Shown here piece by piece: positions 26,317 to 36,575 of a DNA stretch of 64,000 nt. The DNA is from Steroidobacteraceae bacterium (lineage in GTDB: Bacteria > Pseudomonadota > Gammaproteobacteria > Steroidobacterales > Steroidobacteraceae). The translations under genes were made by a program, and so were the position numbers. The number at the start of each line of letters is the position of its first letter. Position 1 is the stretch's first letter. The stretch covers positions 62,001-126,000 of the forward strand of contig JAHCAM010000002.1 of the NCBI GenBank assembly GCA_019634895.1, written 5' to 3'. The notes below the pieces were generated by a model, which saw only the letters and a list, made by a program, of their open reading frames with translations, searched no databases and was not told where the DNA came from.

Positions 26317-26942
26317 ACTGGGTGTCGCTGCACCACCGCATCGAGCGCAATGCGGGGCTGCTGATCTTCGGCATCCTGCTGGTGTCGTCCATCGGCGGCA
26401 TGGTGCAGCTGCTGCCGATCGTGACCGGGGATTCGCATGCGCATCCGGCCCCGGGGCTGCGGCCGCCCACGGCGCTCGAGCTCGAGGGGCGGGACCTCTA
26501 CATCCGCGAGTCCTGCGGGGTCTGCCACACGCAGCAGATCCGCCCGCTGCTCGCGGAGGTCAAGCGCTACGGGCCGTACTCGCGCTCGGGCGAGTTCGCC
26601 TGGGACCGCCCGTTCCTGTGGGGCTCGAAGCGCACCGGCCCGGACCTGGCCCGCATCGGCGGCCGCTACACCGACGAGTGGCATCGCCTGCACCTGCTGG
26701 ACCCGCGCTCGGTCGTGCCGGCGTCCATCATGCCCGCGTATCCCTGGCTCGCCGAACATCGGGCCGACCGCCACGGCACGATCCAGGCGCGCATGCGCAC
26801 GCTGGCCAGGCTGGGGCACCCGTATACCGACGAGCAGATCGCGGCGGCTCCCGGCGCGCTCGACGGCCGGACCGAGCTCGATGCGGTGATCGCCTACCTG
26901 CAGTCGCTCGGGGGCAGCATGAAAGGAGCGCCCCAGCCATGA
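26313..26942 (+). CDS. ccoO: cbb3-type cytochrome c oxidase subunit II
   Basis: Membrane-anchored mono-haem c subunit, 209 residues. One N-terminal helix (about residues 15-37) is followed by the haem motif CGVCH at 68-72 and a Met ligand in PASIMPAYPWL. It passes electrons from CcoP to CcoN. It overlaps both neighbours by four bases. Confidence 0.97.
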   Translation: MNWVSLHHRIERNAGLLIFGILLVSSIGGMVQLLPIVTGDSHAHPAPGLRPPTALELEGRDLYIRESCGVCHTQQIRPLLAEVKRYGPYSRSGEFAWDRPFLWGSKRTGPDLARIGGRYTDEWHRLHLLDPRSVVPASIMPAYPWLAEHRADRHGTIQARMRTLARLGHPYTDEQIAAAPGALDGRTELDAVIAYLQSLGGSMKGAPQP

Positions 26943-27082
26943 CCTGGTACCTGTTCATCGGCGACATGCTGGTGACGGCCTTCATGATCGTGCTGTTCGT
27001 GTGGCTGTCGCTCAGGAGCACGCGCGCGCAGTTCGACGCGGTGGCCCGCATCCCGCTCGAGGACGAGGAACGCCGTGGCTGA
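26939..27082 (+). CDS. ccoQ: cbb3-type cytochrome c oxidase subunit CcoQ
   Basis: A 47-residue, single-helix protein (hydrophobic at about 5-24) that stabilises the oxidase in other species. Position between ccoO and ccoP, size and an acidic/basic tail (PLEDEERRG) identify it. Its end overlaps the ccoP start by eight bases. Confidence 0.9.
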   Translation: MTWYLFIGDMLVTAFMIVLFVWLSLRSTRAQFDAVARIPLEDEERRG

Positions 27083-27971
27083 CCTGCCTTCGCAGTTCTG
27101 GGGCGGCTGGATCGTCGCGATCACGGTCACGACATTCGTGGCGCTCGCCTGGTTCGTCATCGATGTCTACCGCGGCAAGGGCGGCGGCGACAACGAGGAC
27201 ATGGTCTGGGACGAGAACCTCCGCGAGGGCGCGAAGCCCGCGCCGGTCTGGTGGTTCTGGTTCATCCTCGCGCTGATGGTCGTCTCCGTGGTCTACGTGA
27301 TGCTCTACCCGGGGCTCGGCACCTACAGGGGCGCGCTCGAGTGGTCGCAGGGCGGCCACATCGAGCAGCGCTTTGCGGATTACGCGCAGGAGTTCGGCGA
27401 GGCCCGCGCGCGGATCCTGTCCGCCTCGACTGCGGCGCTCGCGGAGGACGAGGCCGCCATGCGCTCCGCCTGGCGCGTGTTCAACAATCACTGCGCGTCC
27501 TGCCACGGCCGCGACGCCGCCGGGCAGGCGCGGCGCTTCCCGGACCTCACCGACGCCGCCTGGCAATGGGGCGTGGACGAGGCCGCGCTGGACACGACCA
27601 TCCGCCACGGCCGCATCGGCGTGATGCCGCCCTGGCTGGCGGCGGTGGGCGAGGAGGGCGTGGCGCAGCTCGCCGATTACGTCATCGCCCTGTCGCGCGG
27701 CGGCGGCGGCGACCCTGCGGTGGCCCCGGGCGCGGCGCTGTTCCAGCAGTTCTGCGTCGCCTGCCATGGCGCCGACGGTTCTGGCAACAGGCAGCTGGGG
27801 GCGCCGGCGCTGAACGACACCGGGTGGACCTACGGCGGCAGCCGGGCCGACGTGACCGCCACGATCGCGCAGGGCCGCAACGGCCAGATGCCCGCGTTCG
27901 GCGGCCGCCTCGACGACGCGCAGATCCGGCTGCTGGTCGCCTGGCTGCAGGCCGGCGCGAAGATTCCCTAG
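27075..27971 (+). CDS. ccoP: cbb3-type cytochrome c oxidase subunit III
   Basis: Dihaem cytochrome c subunit that accepts electrons from soluble cytochrome c, 298 residues. There are two N-terminal helices (the second is WWFWFILALMVVSVVYVML), then haem motifs CASCH at 140-144 and CVACH at 227-231. The start is a GTG at 27075. The ccoGHIS assembly genes, which often follow, are not here; the next gene is on the opposite strand and overlaps the stop. Confidence 0.96.
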   Translation: MADLPSQFWGGWIVAITVTTFVALAWFVIDVYRGKGGGDNEDMVWDENLREGAKPAPVWWFWFILALMVVSVVYVMLYPGLGTYRGALEWSQGGHIEQRFADYAQEFGEARARILSASTAALAEDEAAMRSAWRVFNNHCASCHGRDAAGQARRFPDLTDAAWQWGVDEAALDTTIRHGRIGVMPPWLAAVGEEGVAQLADYVIALSRGGGGDPAVAPGAALFQQFCVACHGADGSGNRQLGAPALNDTGWTYGGSRADVTATIAQGRNGQMPAFGGRLDDAQIRLLVAWLQAGAKIP

Positions 27972-28588
27972 AAGCTCAGCGCGATGCCGGCGAGCGCCTC
28001 GGCCTGGAACAGGGTCGAGCCGCTCGCGGTGATGCGGCAGAACGCGCTGCCGTCGTCGGCGCGGCAGAAGATTGCGCTGTCGGTATCCATGGCGGTGAGG
28101 TAGCCGCGCGCCTCGAGGCGCAGCGCCGCCCGTTCGCCGAGCGGAAACGCGACGCCGATCGCCAGCGACCCGGAGAACCGGGTGCGGTCGCCGGCGCCGG
28201 CGCCCGCGGCGGAAAAACGCGCGGCGCCGAGGCCGGCGGCGAAGTAGGGCCGCACGCGCGCCTGCCCGCCGAGGGGCACCGTGCCTCCGAGGTGCAGGTA
28301 TTCCACGTCCACGTCGCGCCTGCCGGTGCCGTCGTCCAGGGACGAGCCCTGGCGCGAGTACCAGAGCTGGTAGTAGCGGTCGTCGCCCTCGCGAAAGCGC
28401 AGCTCGAGCGCGAGCGCCAGGCTCGCCGCCTCCTCGAGGTCTCGCCCGTCCCCAGTGGCGCCGTCCTCGAGGCCGCCGCCGGCGCGATAGCCGCCGTGCA
28501 GCGCCACCTGCAGCAGCGGCGGCTCGGCGGCCAGGGCGGCCGGGGAAACGGCCAGCGAGACGCACAACAGGAGGGCGCGGGTGACCAT
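27968..28588 (-). CDS. Outer-membrane beta-barrel protein
   Basis: A 206-residue secreted protein. Residues 1-23 form a signal peptide (ALLLCVSLAVSPAALA), then alternating hydrophobic/polar strands with Gly/Tyr-rich turns and a C-terminal Phe (GIALSF), typical of barrels inserted by BAM. Two Cys (FCRADDGSAFCRI) may form a disulfide. The substrate or role is unknown. It is convergent with ccoP (four-base overlap) and divergent from holA (45 bases). Confidence 0.8.
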   Translation of the reverse strand: MVTRALLLCVSLAVSPAALAAEPPLLQVALHGGYRAGGGLEDGATGDGRDLEEAASLALALELRFREGDDRYYQLWYSRQGSSLDDGTGRRDVDVEYLHLGGTVPLGGQARVRPYFAAGLGAARFSAAGAGAGDRTRFSGSLAIGVAFPLGERAALRLEARGYLTAMDTDSAIFCRADDGSAFCRITASGSTLFQAEALAGIALSF

Positions 28589-28633
28589 GCGGGAACGCGG
28601 CCATCGTATCATGGGGCCGGAGCCAGGCCGTCC

Positions 28634-29641
28634 ATGCGCATCACCACCGACGACGTCGCACGCGCGCTCGACAAGGGGCTCGCGCACGCCTGGCTGGTTG
28701 CCGGGGACGAGCCGCTGCTGGCCGGCGAGGCCGCCGACGCCATTCGCGCGCGGGCGCGCCGTGAAGGATTCACCGGCCGCGAGGTGTTTCACGCCGACCG
28801 CGGGTTCGAATGGCCGCAGCTGCTCGCGGCCGGCCAGACGCTGTCGCTGTTCGCGGAGCGGCGCATCATCGAGCTGCGCATGGCCGCGCCGCGCCCCGGC
28901 AAGGAGGGCGGCGAGATCCTCGCGCGCCTCGCCTCCGATCCGCCGCCGGACACGCTGCTGCTCGTGACCTGCAACCGCGCCGAGCGGGAGACCTACGCCA
29001 CGGCCTGGTTCAAGTCGTTCGAGAGGCACGGCGTCGTCGTGCAATCCTGGCCGGTCGAGATCGGCCGGCTCCCGCAGTGGATCGTCGCGCGCGCCGCGCG
29101 GCACGGGCTGGCCATCGACCCGGATGGCGCGCAGCTGCTGGCCGAGCGCGTCGAGGGCAACCTGCTCGCCGCCCACCAGGAGATCGAGAAGCTGGCGCTG
29201 CTGTCGTCGGGCCGCGTGACGGCGGAGGAGGTGCAGACCGCGGTAGCGAACAGCGCGCGCTACGACGTGTTCCAGCTCGGCGAGTCGGCGCTGGCCGGCG
29301 ATGCGGCGAGGAGCCTGCGCATCCTCGATGGCCTGCGCACGGAAGGCGCAGAGCCGCCGCTGGTGCTGTGGGCCGTGTGCCGCGAACTGCGTGCGCTCGC
29401 CGCGGCGCGGCGCGATGCCGGGGCGGAGGCGGGCTACGGCCGCCAGGCGGAGAAGCGGGCCGCACTCCTGCGCCAGGCCGTCGCGCGCATGCGTGGTCAG
29501 CCGCTCGGGCCGCTGTTCCGGGCCGCCGGACGCGTGGATCGCGAGGTCAAGGGTGTCGCGCGCGGCGATCCCTGGACCTCGCTGACCAGCCTGGTCGCCG
29601 CGCTCGCCGGGGCGCTGCGGCTGCCGCCGCCCGCCACCTGA
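28634..29641 (+). CDS. holA: DNA polymerase III delta subunit
   Basis: Clamp-loader subunit that opens the beta clamp, 335 residues (E. coli 343). It shows the family's N-terminal 'WLVAGDEPLLAGEAADAIR' and the middle 'RVEGNLLAAHQEIEKLALL', and a C-terminal helical collar domain. The ATG at 28634 is the best start. It begins the holA-nadD-rsfS-rlmH run that in relatives follows lptE directly. Confidence 0.94.
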   Translation: MRITTDDVARALDKGLAHAWLVAGDEPLLAGEAADAIRARARREGFTGREVFHADRGFEWPQLLAAGQTLSLFAERRIIELRMAAPRPGKEGGEILARLASDPPPDTLLLVTCNRAERETYATAWFKSFERHGVVVQSWPVEIGRLPQWIVARAARHGLAIDPDGAQLLAERVEGNLLAAHQEIEKLALLSSGRVTAEEVQTAVANSARYDVFQLGESALAGDAARSLRILDGLRTEGAEPPLVLWAVCRELRALAAARRDAGAEAGYGRQAEKRAALLRQAVARMRGQPLGPLFRAAGRVDREVKGVARGDPWTSLTSLVAALAGALRLPPPAT

Positions 29642-29647
29642 AATTCC

Positions 29648-30301
29648 ATGCGCCCGTACGGCGTGTTCGGCGGCATGTTCGACCCGATCCACTACGGGCA
29701 CCTGCGCACGGCGCACGAACTCCAGGAGCTGCTGGGTCTCGAGGCGGTCGCCTTCGTGCCGGCCGGAGACCCGCCGCACCGGAGCGCGCCGCTGGCCGAC
29801 GCCGAGACGCGCTTCGCCATGGTCCGGGCGGCGATCGAGGGCAACCCTGGCTTCGTCGTGGATGACCGCGAGCTGCGCCGCGCGGGTCCGTCCTATACCG
29901 TGCTGACGCTCGAGGAACTGCGGGCCGAGCGCGGGCCGCAACCGCTGGCGCTGATCATGGGCCTGGATGCGTTTGCGGGCATCGGCGGCTGGCATCGCGC
30001 GCGCGAGATCGTGGCTCTCGCCCATGTCGTCGTGGCGGTGCGGCCCGGCGCTGCGATGCCTGCTGCCGGCCTGCCCGCCGAACTGCTCGATCGCCACGGC
30101 TGCCGTGATCCGGCGCAGCTGTCCGCGGCCCCGGCCGGGTCGGTGCTGGTCAACGAGGGCACGCAGCTGGTGGCTTCGTCGAGCGCCGTGCGCGCGATCG
30201 TCGCGGCCGGCCGCGATCCGCGCTACTTGATGCCGGAGGCGGCGCGTAGGATCATCCTCGCCAGGGGCAGCTACGCCCGGCCAGGCGACAGGAAGGAATG
30301 A
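29648..30301 (+). CDS. nadD: Nicotinate-nucleotide adenylyltransferase
   Basis: Makes nicotinate adenine dinucleotide from nicotinate mononucleotide and ATP, in NAD synthesis; 217 residues. The nucleotidyltransferase motif GGMFDPIHYGHLRTA opens the protein, and a C-terminal VASSSAVRAIVA contains the ISSTxxR-like site. It starts six bases after holA and overlaps rsfS by four. Confidence 0.96.
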   Translation: MRPYGVFGGMFDPIHYGHLRTAHELQELLGLEAVAFVPAGDPPHRSAPLADAETRFAMVRAAIEGNPGFVVDDRELRRAGPSYTVLTLEELRAERGPQPLALIMGLDAFAGIGGWHRAREIVALAHVVVAVRPGAAMPAAGLPAELLDRHGCRDPAQLSAAPAGSVLVNEGTQLVASSSAVRAIVAAGRDPRYLMPEAARRIILARGSYARPGDRKE

Positions 30302-30726
30302 GCGACACGAGAGCGAAGGGAAAACGCCGCACTTCCGTGACCGCCAGCCCGCGCAGCCGGGCCAAGAAGACCAGGAAGGCAACTGGCAGCCTGACCGACA
30401 CCGCGATCGCCGCCCTGCAGGACATGAAGGCCGTCAACGTCCGGGTGCTCGACGTGCGCAAGCTGACCGACGTCGCCGACACCATGATCGTGGCGACCGG
30501 CACGTCGGACCGCCACGTCAAGTCGATCGCGGACCGCCTCGTGCAGCGCTGCCGCCAGGCCGGGTTCCGGCCCTTCGGCATCGAGGGCGAGCGCGAAGGG
30601 GAGTGGGTCCTGGTGGACCTGCAGGACCTGATCGTGCACGTGATGCTGCCGCGCATCCGCGAGTTCTACGGCCTCGAGAAGCTGTGGGACGTCCGCCCGG
30701 TGCGGCGCGCGACCAGCGCCGCCTGA
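30298..30726 (+). CDS. rsfS: Ribosomal silencing factor RsfS, with basic N-terminal extension
   Basis: Binds L14 on the 50S subunit and blocks joining in starvation. The domain begins near residue 32 (DTAIAALQDMKAVNVRVLDV) and contains TDVADTMIVATGTSDRHVKSIAD and GEWVLVDLQDLIVHVM. At 142 residues it is longer than E. coli's 105 because of a Lys/Arg-rich N-terminal extension of about 30 residues. The ATG overlaps nadD, so the extension is probably translated. Confidence 0.94.
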   Translation: MSDTRAKGKRRTSVTASPRSRAKKTRKATGSLTDTAIAALQDMKAVNVRVLDVRKLTDVADTMIVATGTSDRHVKSIADRLVQRCRQAGFRPFGIEGEREGEWVLVDLQDLIVHVMLPRIREFYGLEKLWDVRPVRRATSAA

Positions 30727-30735
30727 GCGTCTTCC

Positions 30736-31167
30736 ATGCGCGCCCGTCTGATCGCGGCCGGCACCCGGATGCCGCGCTGGGTCGACGAGGGCGTCGGCGA
30801 GTACGCGAAGCGCCTGTCGCGCGGCCTGCGCTTCGAGCTCGTCGAAATTCCGCTCGCGAAGCAGCATGAGCGCATGCGCGCCGCCATCGCGCCGCGCGAC
30901 TTCATCGTCGCGCTGGAGGTCACCGGACAGGCCATGACGACGGCCGAACTCGCGCGCTGGCTCGCCGGCCGGCTGGCGGACGGCCGCGACCTGGCACTGC
31001 TCGTCGGCGGACCCGACGGCCTCGACCCCGAACTCTCGGCGCGCGCCGACCTGCGCTGGTCACTGTCTCCGCTCACCTGGCCGCACGGGCTGGTGCGCAT
31101 CATGGTGGCGGAGCAGCTCTACCGCGCGCACAGCCTGCTCGCCGGACATCCCTACCATCGCGCCTGA
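30736..31167 (+). CDS. rlmH: 23S rRNA pseudouridine-1915 N3-methyltransferase
   Basis: SPOUT-class methyltransferase acting on the assembled 70S ribosome, 143 residues. The knotted SAM site reads LLVGGPDGLDPEL, and the C-terminus LTWPHGLVRIMVAEQLYRA...HPYHR is diagnostic. It is about 12 residues shorter than the E. coli protein; the missing part is in the loop after KQHERMRAA. It is rsfS's usual partner. Confidence 0.96.
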   Translation: MRARLIAAGTRMPRWVDEGVGEYAKRLSRGLRFELVEIPLAKQHERMRAAIAPRDFIVALEVTGQAMTTAELARWLAGRLADGRDLALLVGGPDGLDPELSARADLRWSLSPLTWPHGLVRIMVAEQLYRAHSLLAGHPYHRA

Positions 31168-31196
31168 GCGCATGACCGGCTATCCTTGTCCGGTCA

Positions 31197-31832
31197 ATGA
31201 GTTACGACTCGATCATCCTCGCCTCGGCTTCCGAGCGGCGAAGCCGGCTGCTGCGGCAGATCGGCGTCCGCCACGAGGTCATGGCGATGGACCTCGATGA
31301 AAGCCGGCATGACGGCGAGCCTGCGCGCGACCATGTGCTGCGGCTCGCCTGCGGGAAGGCCGGGGCGGCCGTGAAGGCGCTGGGTGCGAGCGCCGACCGC
31401 CCGGTGCTGGCCGCGGACACCGTGGTCGTGCTGGACGGCACCCTCTACGGCAAGCCCGCAGACGAGGACGGGTGCGTCGCGATCCTGGCGGCGCTAGCCG
31501 GGCGTACGCACGAGGTGCTGACCGCGGTTGCAGTCCTGCATGCGGGCCGGCTCGCCACTGCGCTCAGCGAAAGCCGGGTCAGCTTTCGCGCCATCGACGA
31601 GGCGGAATGCCGGCGCTACTGGGCGACCGGCGAGCCCGCCGGCAAGGCCGGCGCCTACGCCATCCAGGGACGGGGAGCCGTGTTCGTGTCGCGCATCGAG
31701 GGCAGCCATTCCGGCGTCGTCGGCCTGCCGCTGTTCGAGACCGCGGCGCTGCTCGATGCCGCCGGCGTGCGCCGCTGGCAGCCGGAACGCCCGCACGGCC
31801 GGGCCGGTCCAAGCGGCAGGCAGGTGCCATGA
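31197..31832 (+). CDS. maf: Maf-family nucleotide pyrophosphatase
   Basis: House-cleaning enzyme that hydrolyses non-canonical or pyrimidine NTPs (YhdE branch: dTTP/UTP), 211 residues. Family motifs are ILASASERRSRLLRQIG, LAADTVVVLDG and KAGAYAIQGRGAVFV...GSHSGVVGLPLFET. A 7-bp hairpin (31173-31179 with 31190-31196) ends right at its ATG. The stop overlaps the yhdP start. The C-terminal tail past VRRW is low-complexity. Confidence 0.93.
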   Translation: MSYDSIILASASERRSRLLRQIGVRHEVMAMDLDESRHDGEPARDHVLRLACGKAGAAVKALGASADRPVLAADTVVVLDGTLYGKPADEDGCVAILAALAGRTHEVLTAVAVLHAGRLATALSESRVSFRAIDEAECRRYWATGEPAGKAGAYAIQGRGAVFVSRIEGSHSGVVGLPLFETAALLDAAGVRRWQPERPHGRAGPSGRQVP

Positions 31833-34800
31833 AACCGACCGGACGGTGGACCAAGAGGCTGGTGCGCTGGACCGCGGCGATCGCCGCGGCGGCGGTGCTG
31901 CTGCTGGTCCTCGGCATCGGCGCCTTCCGTCTGGCCATCGACCTGCTGCCCGGCTACCAGCAGCGCGTCGTCGAGCGGGTGCGCGAGCAGACCGGCCTGA
32001 TCCTCGAGTTCGATTCCGTCCATGCGCGCATCGGGCGCTTCGGACCCGAGATCGCGTTCCGCGGCGCGCGGCTGCTGCCGGAGTCCGGCGACGCGCCGCT
32101 GGTGACCGCCGAGTCGGGACGCGTGAGCCTCGCGATCGCGCGCTCGGTCTGGTATCGCCGCATCGAGCTGCGGCAGGTGCTGCTGGTGCGGCCGCGGTTG
32201 AACTTCGTGATCCGCAATGACGCCAGCGTGCAGATGGTCGGACAGGGCGCGTTGCGCCAGGCGCCGCCCGCGGAGCGCCGGCCCATGACGCTCGACCGCC
32301 TGCCGCGCGGCCGCTTCGCGGTGCGCGACGCGACCCTCGCGGTGCTCGACCTGCGCGCGCGCCAGGGCCGCTTCGAACTGACCGGCGCCGACGTCGAGAT
32401 GGTGCGCAGCGGCAACCGGCTGTCGGTCCGCGGGCAGGTCAACCTGCCGGAACACCTGGGTTCCTCGATCGAGTTCCGGGCCGACGCCGACGGCGACCTG
32501 GCCGACGAATCCTCGCTGCGGTGGACCGCCGGTCTCGATGCCTGGGGCCTCGACCTGTCGCAGTGGGCGGCGCTGCTGCCGGACAGCTTCACGCTGCCGG
32601 AATCCGGCTACGGCTCGATCTCGATGACCGCGCGCGGCGCCGGCCGCAGCCTGCAGACGCTGCGCCTGCGGCCGCGGCTGGAGAGCCTGCGGCTGCCGGG
32701 CGGTGGGGGCGAGTTCTCGCGCATCGCCGGCGACGTTCGCGTGCGCCGCGACGGCGATGCGATCTTCGTGCAGGCGGCCGGCCTCGAGCTGTCGCGCGAG
32801 GGCGCGCCATGGCGTCCGACCAGCGCCGAGGCGAAGCTGCTGCGCCGCGACGGGCGGCTGGCGTCCGCGGCGCTGCGCGCCGATTATCTGCGCATCGAGA
32901 ATGTCGCGGCTTTCGCCGCGCTGCTGCCCGCCGGCGCGGTGCGGGAGCGGCTCGTCGCGCTCGCGCCGCGCGGCGAGGTGTTCGGGCTCGACGTGACCAT
33001 CGCCGATGCCGGGCCCGGTCGCCTGCCCGACGTCACCGGGCGCCTGCGCTTCGCGGATGCCGGATTCGAGCCGCTGGGACGCGCCGCAGGCGTCACCGGA
33101 CTCGACGGTGCGATCGAGGGCCGCGGCGCCGGCGGCGTCGTGCACCTGACGACGCGCGACGCGCTCATCGCCTGGCCGCTGCAGTGGCGCTCGCTGATCG
33201 AAGTACCGCGCGCCGAGGGACGCGTGGAATGGAGCCGCTTCGAGGACGGGGCGCGGCTGTGGGCCGACGACGCGCGCGTGGACACGGGCCACGGCCGCGC
33301 GCGGGGCCGGCTGCGCATGCTGCTGCGCCCCGGCGCCACGCCGCTGCTGGACCTGCAGGCCACGGCCGCCGACTTCGACCTGCGCCAGACCTGGCGCTAC
33401 CTGCAGGTCGAACGCCTCACGCCAAAGACGGTGGCCTGGCTGGATGCGGCGTTCCGCGCGGGCCGCGTGCCCGAGGCGCGCGTGTCCATCACCGGCCCGA
33501 CCCGGGGCTTCCCCTACCGCGAAGGGCAGGGCCGGTTCACGGCCGAGGGCCGGGTCACCGGCATGAACCTCTTCTTTGCCGACGGCTGGCCTGAGATCCG
33601 CGGCGTCGACGCGGATTTCGCGTTCGACGGACCCGGGATGCGCGTGCTGGCGGCGCGCGGGGGCATCGCGGGCGTCGCCCTGGCGCAGGCCGAGGCGCAC
33701 AGCGCGGACCTGCGCGACGCGATACTGGCGCTGCGCATGAGCGGCCGGGCCGATGCCGGCCGCGTGCTGCGGCTGCTGCAGACCAGTCCGCTTGCGCCGA
33801 AGTTCGGCGATGCCTTCGGCGAACTCTCGGGTTCGGGTCCGGTGACCGGCGAGATCACGATGTTCCTCCCGGTCAAGGACATGGAGCGACGCGTGGTCAC
33901 GGTCGTCACGCAGCTCGGCGGCGTGACGCTGCGGCAGCGCGGGCAGCCGGCGGAAGCCACGGGCATCACCGGCGAGCTGCGCGTCCGCAATCGCGAGATC
34001 CACGCGCCGGCGCTGCGCGGCCGGCTGCTCGGCGGCCCCGTGCGGGTCGCCATCTCGACGTCCGTCCGGCAGGACGGCAGCCTCGGCACGCAGCTGAACG
34101 CGGAGGGCACGGTGCAGGGCGCGCAGCTCGTGCCGGCGGCGCACCTGCCGCTGAACTCGAACCTGTCCGGCAGCGCGGACTGGCGCGGATTCCTGACGGT
34201 CGAGCGCGCCGCCGACGGCGACCGTCCGGCGCGCGGGACCCTGCGTCTCAGCAGCGACCTGCGTGGACTCGCGGTCGGCCTGCCCGAGCCCTTCGACAAG
34301 GCCGTGGACATCGCGCGGCCGCTCACCGTCACCGTGAATTTCGACGGCGAGAGCGGCCCGCGCGTGCAGGCGCAGTTCGGCCGCGACATCCATGCGCTGC
34401 TGCAATGGCGCCGCCGCGCCGCGGATCCGCCGGTCGAGCGCGGCGTCATCTCGTTCGGCGCCGCAGCGCCAGCCGCCCTGCCGCGGGAGCCGGGCCTGTG
34501 GCTGCGCGGCCGCCTCGAGGAGGCGAGCCTGTCCGCCCTGCTCGCGCTGCGCTGGTCCGAACCCCGCGGCCGGCCGCTTTCCGAATGGCTCGCGGGCGCG
34601 GACCTTTCGGTGGGCGACCTTGAGGTGCTGGGCTATCGCTTCACGGACGTGGACGGGCGGCTGCGCCCCGGCAACCGGGCCTGGGAGGTGGACGTCAGCG
34701 GCGAGATGGCCGGCGGCCACGTGACCGTGCCCTACGACTTTCCCGGCGAGGTGCCGATGGTGCTCGACATGGAGCGGCTGCGCTTCGGCGGGCGCGTGTC

Positions 34801-35758
34801 ACCCGGCACCGGCGTCGTGGCCGCCGGCGCCGCCGCCGTCGCGCAGCAGCAGCCCGACCCGCGCCAGTTGCCGGCGATCCGCGTGAACGTACGCGACTTC
34901 ACCTTCGACGGCCGCAACTTCGGTCACGTGCAGGCCGAGTTCGCGCGCGGCACCGCCGGCATGACGCTGAACCAGTTCACGATGACGCATGCGGCGTTCA
35001 CGGCGAAGGGGCGCGGCAGCTGGCTGATGCGCGAGCGCGGCGCGGAGTGCCGGCTGGAGTTCGAGGCCGACTCGAGTGACGTGCTCGGGTTCATGAACGC
35101 GATGCAGCTCGGCTCGCTGGTCGCCGGACGGCACGGCCGCGTGTCAGCCAGCCTGAGCTGGCCGGGTCCGCCGGAGGTCAGCGCGATCGAGCGCCTGTCA
35201 GGGCGGCTTGAAATCTCGGCGCGCGACGGGCGGCTCACTTCGGTCGAACCCGGCGCCGGGCGCGTGTTCGGGCTCATGAGCCTGGCGCACCTGCCGCGCC
35301 GGCTCGCGCTCGACTTCGGCGATCTGACGGGCGAGGGGCTTTCCTTCGATACCATGACCGGCACTTTCCAGCTGACCGACGGCGAGGCCTACACGGACAA
35401 CCTCACGCTGCGCGGCTCGACCGCGGAGATCGGCCTGGCCGGCCGCACCAGCCTCAGGCACCGCACCTACGACCAGACCGCGGTCGTGACCGGCCAGCTC
35501 GGCGCGTCGCTCGGCGTGGCCGGCGCGCTCGCTGGCGGCCCGGCGGTCGGCGCGGCGCTGCTGCTGTTCTCGCAGATCTTCAAGGAGCCGCTGAAGGGCG
35601 CCACGCGCGGCTACTACCGCATCACCGGCTCCTGGGACGATCCGCAGGTGAAGCGGGTGGACGCCCGCGAAGTGAAGGACAGCCGGCAGGCGGGGTCGGC
35701 CGCCGAATCCGCGGCCGAACCTGCGGCCGGGCCGGGGCGCACCCCGGCACCGCCATGA
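31829..35758 (+). CDS. yhdP: AsmA-like protein YhdP
   Basis: A 1309-residue envelope protein with one N-terminal membrane helix (about 12-35) and a long periplasmic part built of repeated beta-rich segments, ending in an AsmA_2 domain. YhdP, with TamB and YdbH, transports phospholipid to the outer membrane. The C-terminus is Ala/Pro-rich. In many relatives rng (RNase G) lies between maf and yhdP; here the two genes overlap directly. Confidence 0.92.
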   Translation: MKPTGRWTKRLVRWTAAIAAAAVLLLVLGIGAFRLAIDLLPGYQQRVVERVREQTGLILEFDSVHARIGRFGPEIAFRGARLLPESGDAPLVTAESGRVSLAIARSVWYRRIELRQVLLVRPRLNFVIRNDASVQMVGQGALRQAPPAERRPMTLDRLPRGRFAVRDATLAVLDLRARQGRFELTGADVEMVRSGNRLSVRGQVNLPEHLGSSIEFRADADGDLADESSLRWTAGLDAWGLDLSQWAALLPDSFTLPESGYGSISMTARGAGRSLQTLRLRPRLESLRLPGGGGEFSRIAGDVRVRRDGDAIFVQAAGLELSREGAPWRPTSAEAKLLRRDGRLASAALRADYLRIENVAAFAALLPAGAVRERLVALAPRGEVFGLDVTIADAGPGRLPDVTGRLRFADAGFEPLGRAAGVTGLDGAIEGRGAGGVVHLTTRDALIAWPLQWRSLIEVPRAEGRVEWSRFEDGARLWADDARVDTGHGRARGRLRMLLRPGATPLLDLQATAADFDLRQTWRYLQVERLTPKTVAWLDAAFRAGRVPEARVSITGPTRGFPYREGQGRFTAEGRVTGMNLFFADGWPEIRGVDADFAFDGPGMRVLAARGGIAGVALAQAEAHSADLRDAILALRMSGRADAGRVLRLLQTSPLAPKFGDAFGELSGSGPVTGEITMFLPVKDMERRVVTVVTQLGGVTLRQRGQPAEATGITGELRVRNREIHAPALRGRLLGGPVRVAISTSVRQDGSLGTQLNAEGTVQGAQLVPAAHLPLNSNLSGSADWRGFLTVERAADGDRPARGTLRLSSDLRGLAVGLPEPFDKAVDIARPLTVTVNFDGESGPRVQAQFGRDIHALLQWRRRAADPPVERGVISFGAAAPAALPREPGLWLRGRLEEASLSALLALRWSEPRGRPLSEWLAGADLSVGDLEVLGYRFTDVDGRLRPGNRAWEVDVSGEMAGGHVTVPYDFPGEVPMVLDMERLRFGGRVSPGTGVVAAGAAAVAQQQPDPRQLPAIRVNVRDFTFDGRNFGHVQAEFARGTAGMTLNQFTMTHAAFTAKGRGSWLMRERGAECRLEFEADSSDVLGFMNAMQLGSLVAGRHGRVSASLSWPGPPEVSAIERLSGRLEISARDGRLTSVEPGAGRVFGLMSLAHLPRRLALDFGDLTGEGLSFDTMTGTFQLTDGEAYTDNLTLRGSTAEIGLAGRTSLRHRTYDQTAVVTGQLGASLGVAGALAGGPAVGAALLLFSQIFKEPLKGATRGYYRITGSWDDPQVKRVDAREVKDSRQAGSAAESAAEPAAGPGRTPAPP

Positions 35759-36573
35759 CCGCTCCGGTCGTCGCTGCGGTGCAGATGACGTCGGTCGCCG
35801 ACGTCGCGCGCAACCTCGAAGTCGCGCGGCGCCTGCTCGCACGCGCGCGCGAAGGAGGCGCCTGCCTCGCCGTGCTGCCCGAGAATTTCTCGTTCATGGG
35901 ACGCAGCGAGGCCGAGCGGCGCGCGGTGGTCGAGGCGGATGGCGACGGGCCCGTGCAGCAGGCGATGGCCGCATGCGCGCGGGAACTCGGGCTGTGGATC
36001 GTCGCCGGCACGCAGCCGATCTCGGTCGCCGGAGACGCGCGCCCGGCCAATGCCTGCGTCGTCTACGATGCGGCGGGCCGCCGCGTCGCGCGCTACGACA
36101 AGATCCACCTGTTCGACGTGGACCTGCCGGGCGGCCGCGAGAACTACCGCGAATCGGCGAACGCCGTGGCCGGTGCGAAGCCGGTCACGGTAGACACGCC
36201 CGCCGGCCGGGTCGGGCTTTCCGTGTGCTACGATCTGCGCTTCCCCGAGCTGTACCGCAAGCTGGTCTCCGAGGGAGCCGAGATCCTGAGCGTGCCATCC
36301 GCATTCACCGTCCCCACCGGCCGCATGCACTGGGAGATCCTGCTGCGCGCCCGCGCGGCCGAGAACCTGTGCTTCGTCATTGCCGCCGCCCAGAGCGGCA
36401 TCCACGACAGCGATCGCGAGACCTGGGGCGACAGCCTGGTCGCCGACCACTGGGGCCGCGTGCTGGCGCGGCTGCCACGCGGCAGCGGCGTGGTGCTGGC
36501 CGCGCTCGACCGCGACGGCCAGCGCGAGACCCGCCGCAAGTTTCCCGCGCTCGAACACCGCCGGATGACCTGA
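35755..36573 (+). CDS. Carbon-nitrogen hydrolase, Nit1-type (probable deaminated-glutathione amidase)
   Basis: A 272-residue nitrilase-superfamily amidase. The triad is Glu 43 (LPENF), Lys 116 (YDKIHLFD) and Cys 158 ([12 protein letters not shown]). The stretches [31 protein letters not shown] and AAAQSG match the Nit1/NitA branch, which removes the amide from deaminated glutathione made by transaminase side reactions. It sits between yhdP and tldD, its conserved place. Confidence 0.9.
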   Translation: MTAPVVAAVQMTSVADVARNLEVARRLLARAREGGACLAVLPENFSFMGRSEAERRAVVEADGDGPVQQAMAACARELGLWIVAGTQPISVAGDARPANACVVYDAAGRRVARYDKIHLFDVDLPGGRENYRESANAVAGAKPVTVDTPAGRVGLSVCYDLRFPELYRKLVSEGAEILSVPSAFTVPTGRMHWEILLRARAAENLCFVIAAAQSGIHDSDRETWGDSLVADHWGRVLARLPRGSGVVLAALDRDGQRETRRKFPALEHRRMT

Positions 36574-36575
36574 GC

